From Bryobacterales bacterium (GTDB lineage: Bacteria; Acidobacteriota; Terriglobia; Bryobacterales; Bryobacteraceae), in contig PMSX01000355.1 of assembly GCA_003167495.1 (NCBI GenBank), positions 1 through 54,416 of the forward strand: DNA of 54,416 nt, given 5' to 3'. Within the stretch, counting starts at the first letter, position 1. Every line of letters starts with the position of its first letter. Shown here one piece after another: positions 52,607 to 54,416 of the stretch. The position numbers and the translations under genes are program-made. The notes beneath the pieces are model-generated. The model saw only the letters and a program-made list of their open reading frames with translations. It was not told the DNA's origin and made no database searches.

Positions 52607-52956
52607 CACATCCGCATCACCGCACCCGTATCGCCTACCGCCTCCCCCGCCGCCCCGTGAGTTGCCCGCTGGGTGACCAGACCGGCACTCTACCACGGTG
52701 ATTGAGCGAGGTGATTAGCCTTGATGAGCCCGGTTTGAGTCGGCGCGGCCCACTCGGCGCGAGCCCGGACGTTTAGACCGTCCGCGACAGTTCTTGTCAG
52801 ATTGTCAGAGACACGGACGAAGCTGTCGCAATTTGGCGCCGCCGGGCGACCTTCCTCCGAGTCGCGCCAAAGCCGGGAGTTGAGTGGAATTTCCAAATCC
52901 AGTCACTTCGGCGGCATGGTGCCGCTCCGTTTTCCGGATGATCGCGGGAGTTCCGA
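52607..52956. other. Gap after TIR-NLR gene
   Basis: I see no gene. The frames that are open here have no supporting start sites or domains. It holds the 3' ends of two convergent genes. Confidence 0.4.
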
Positions 52957-53865
52957 CTATCCAAACGGCCGCAACTCCTCCAGATGCCGCCGCAGATAAC
53001 GCAACAAAGTGCGCCGCCGCATGGCGCCCGACTCTGCCCCGTTAAACAGCTTTGGATTTACCGAATCTACCTTTCGGTAAATCGACCGCCAACGCTTCTT
53101 CACGGCGTCGTCCGACAAGTGGACTTCCAGCGCCGCGTGTTCGTCGGAAAATTCCGAGAGCGCCAACTCAATCAACCGCTGTTCTCCATGTGAAAAGTGA
53201 AAGAGAGGAGCCGGTGGGAAGAAAAGGCTGGAGAATCGCGCAAAGGGACGGGCCAGCGCTTCCTCCGCGGTTAAGCGCATGAGGGTCGAAACCTGACCTG
53301 TCGGAAGAACAATCTGGCGATCGATATCCATCCCCTGTGCCTTCAGTTCCTCAGCATGATCCGGATGGCATACTTCTGCCCACATCGTGCTGTACGCGTA
53401 GCCCGAGTGCAAAAACAAATAGCCTTCATTGCTCGTAGCGTAAAAGTTAGCCAACTCTGGATCGGTCAAGTCGATCGCGCCTATGTTTCCCAGAAAATTC
53501 ATTAAATTTAGCGTGCCTTCAGCATTTCCTTTGGCGACCTCCCTTGGTGACAAGAACGGAGTTTCTCCTCGTAGCGCCGCTCGAAAAATGAAGTTGGGCA
53601 GCGTAGAAGAAGTAGAAGCACGAGCGTTCGTGACATACTCCGCATGCACGAACGAAATCCCTCCAAACAACCGCGGCACCAGACTTGGAATAGATTCGAT
53701 AATCGCAAACGACACTAGATCGTGTTCCCAAAGATCTTCTAAGAGTTCGGGCAGGTTGCGCCAGACATCCGCGTCAAACAGAGCTTCGTCAGCTTTCCAA
53801 AGCGGAGCAGCTCTCTGAATGTCTTCCCGGCAGGCGCGCCGGCAGCGGTGGTAGAGCGTGCCCAT
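52957..53865 (-). CDS. Unknown protein with C-terminal HTH-like end
   Basis: The 302-residue protein is not one I recognise by name. Residues 1-200 have mixed helices and strands (NLPELLEDLWEHDLVSFAIIESIPS, GTLNLMNFLGNIGAIDLTD, SGYAYSTMWAEVCHPD). The C-terminal segment (about 225-302), HGEQRLIELALSEFSDEHAALEVHLSDDAVKKRWRSIYRKV, resembles a LuxR-like helix-turn-helix, where LSDDAVKKRWRSIYRKV would take the recognition helix position. RRRTLLRYLRRHLEELRP ends it. This suggests a sensor-regulator, but no sensing domain is proven. No membrane segments are visible. Confidence 0.75.
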   Translation of the reverse strand: MGTLYHRCRRACREDIQRAAPLWKADEALFDADVWRNLPELLEDLWEHDLVSFAIIESIPSLVPRLFGGISFVHAEYVTNARASTSSTLPNFIFRAALRGETPFLSPREVAKGNAEGTLNLMNFLGNIGAIDLTDPELANFYATSNEGYLFLHSGYAYSTMWAEVCHPDHAEELKAQGMDIDRQIVLPTGQVSTLMRLTAEEALARPFARFSSLFFPPAPLFHFSHGEQRLIELALSEFSDEHAALEVHLSDDAVKKRWRSIYRKVDSVNPKLFNGAESGAMRRRTLLRYLRRHLEELRPFG

Positions 53866-54007
53866 TGTTTCGCAATATGATTCAGTACAGCGGAGCTTTG
53901 AAATTTTACCCCATCTGGGTATTGAAGTTTGAGAGCGACGCCACTATTGTAATTTCTGGCAGCACAAATGGGTCGCCTGCCACACTATCTTACGAAGGTT
54001 TTTCAAC

Positions 54008-54313
54008 GTGCGTTTCTTAGTAAAGGTTACGTTTTCGCTGCAAAAAGCAAATGCAGCCGCGAAAAACGGATTTCAAGTGATTCAAAGTATTCTTAAGCAG
54101 CAAAACCCCGAAGCGGCGTATTTCCTACCCGAGCGCGGCAATCGGACCGGGCTTTTCGTTGTGCATCTAAAGGATGCATCGGAAGTGGCCGCCATCGCTG
54201 AGCCATGGTTCATCGCCTTTGATGCGACCGTGGAAGTAACGCCGTTAATGCTTCCCGAAGATCTTGCGAAAGCCGGGCCAGTGATCGCTGAAGCGGTCAA
54301 AACATACGCATAG
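54008..54313 (+). CDS. Small conserved-looking protein of unknown function
   Basis: The 101-residue protein starts MRFLVKVTFSLQKANAAAKN and continues LPERGNRTGLFVVHLKDASEVAAIAEPWFIAFDATVEVTPLM, ending EDLAKAGPVIAEAVKTY. The alternating beta/alpha pattern fits a dimeric ferredoxin-like (ABM/DUF3303-type) fold, but I am not certain. The ATG is preceded by CGAAGG at a suitable distance. It has no close neighbour in an operon. Confidence 0.7.
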   Translation: MRFLVKVTFSLQKANAAAKNGFQVIQSILKQQNPEAAYFLPERGNRTGLFVVHLKDASEVAAIAEPWFIAFDATVEVTPLMLPEDLAKAGPVIAEAVKTYA

Positions 54314-54416
54314 TCACGGCTGATTGCTTGCATTGGCCCGTTGCTTTGCCGTAAAACACGCTATCTGTCGAAGCGCTTTGCTGATTCCGGGCGGATTGTC
54401 GTTTTAAAGCGGCCAA

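Noticed and set aside
1..54416. CRISPR array or tRNA/rRNA genes
   Set aside because: No regularly spaced short palindromic repeats and no cloverleaf or rRNA-like segments were recognised; the only tandem repeat is the 100-bp one at 3161.

Overview
The window most likely comes from an acidobacterium of the Solibacter/Bryobacter type (order Bryobacterales). The best evidence is two PadR-regulator plus ADOP-permease pairs (6.9-13.2 kb), an arrangement typical of Acidobacteriota. Supporting signs are a small acidobacterial-type protein with an ANRANAQ...STGP...GK N-terminus (33.0 kb), many secreted or Tat-exported amidohydrolase, ThuA and sugar-isomerase proteins, and a C/G-rich third-codon style in most housekeeping genes. 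No rRNA or tRNA gene was found.

Layout. 0.2-5.9 kb (minus strand): a sensory cluster with two paralogous receiver proteins around a hybrid histidine kinase (receiver-HisKA-HATPase-receiver-HPt), then a decayed GAF/HisKA_2 kinase and a secreted unknown. A roughly 100-bp tandem repeat sits between two of these genes. 6.1-13.2 kb: ThuA-like protein and the two PadR/ADOP pairs, each with a visible promoter and operator-like repeats. 13.2-16.1 kb (minus): a phosphoesterase (phospholipase C family) and a probable outer-membrane barrel protein. 16.2-25.5 kb (plus): an unusual co-directional block made of a CHAT protease-NTPase-HEAT protein, a 1390-residue protein joining an alpha/beta-hydrolase, a clan-CD (C25/caspase-like) peptidase and two phospholipase D motifs, a multi-spanning membrane protein, and a small exported Rap1a/Tai-like protein. 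This block is the best candidate for an undescribed defence or cell-death system.

25.9-26.6 kb: an AhpD/carboxymuconolactone-decarboxylase-like gene whose catalytic CxxC motif reads C-P-F-UGA. The UGA is followed by a GGUC-loop hairpin at the distance expected of a bacterial SECIS element, so it is probably a selenoprotein. 26.6-32.1 kb: sugar porter plus ROK kinase operon, Ada plus DUF362 operon, and a xylose-isomerase-like barrel. 32.2-38.6 kb: higBA toxin-antitoxin, a nonsense-interrupted small gene, glycogen phosphorylase, DUF763, DUF2127, and an antitoxin next to a stump of its ParE toxin. 38.7-43.4 kb: YtcJ-like amidohydrolase, MDR dehydrogenase and a D-aminoacylase-like lipoprotein with altered metal ligands.

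44.1-52.6 kb is an accessory region: a DUF3800 protein, an Mrr-like nuclease-domain protein, a frameshifted IS110 transposase, a truncated tyrosine recombinase, and a TIR-NB-ARC-TPR protein of the bacterial NLR-like type. The window ends with two unrecognised proteins. Overall it holds chromosomal carbohydrate and signalling genes interrupted by two probable defence loci (16-25.5 kb and 44-52.6 kb), the second with clear mobile-element debris. All calls rest on reading motifs by eye; no searches were run.
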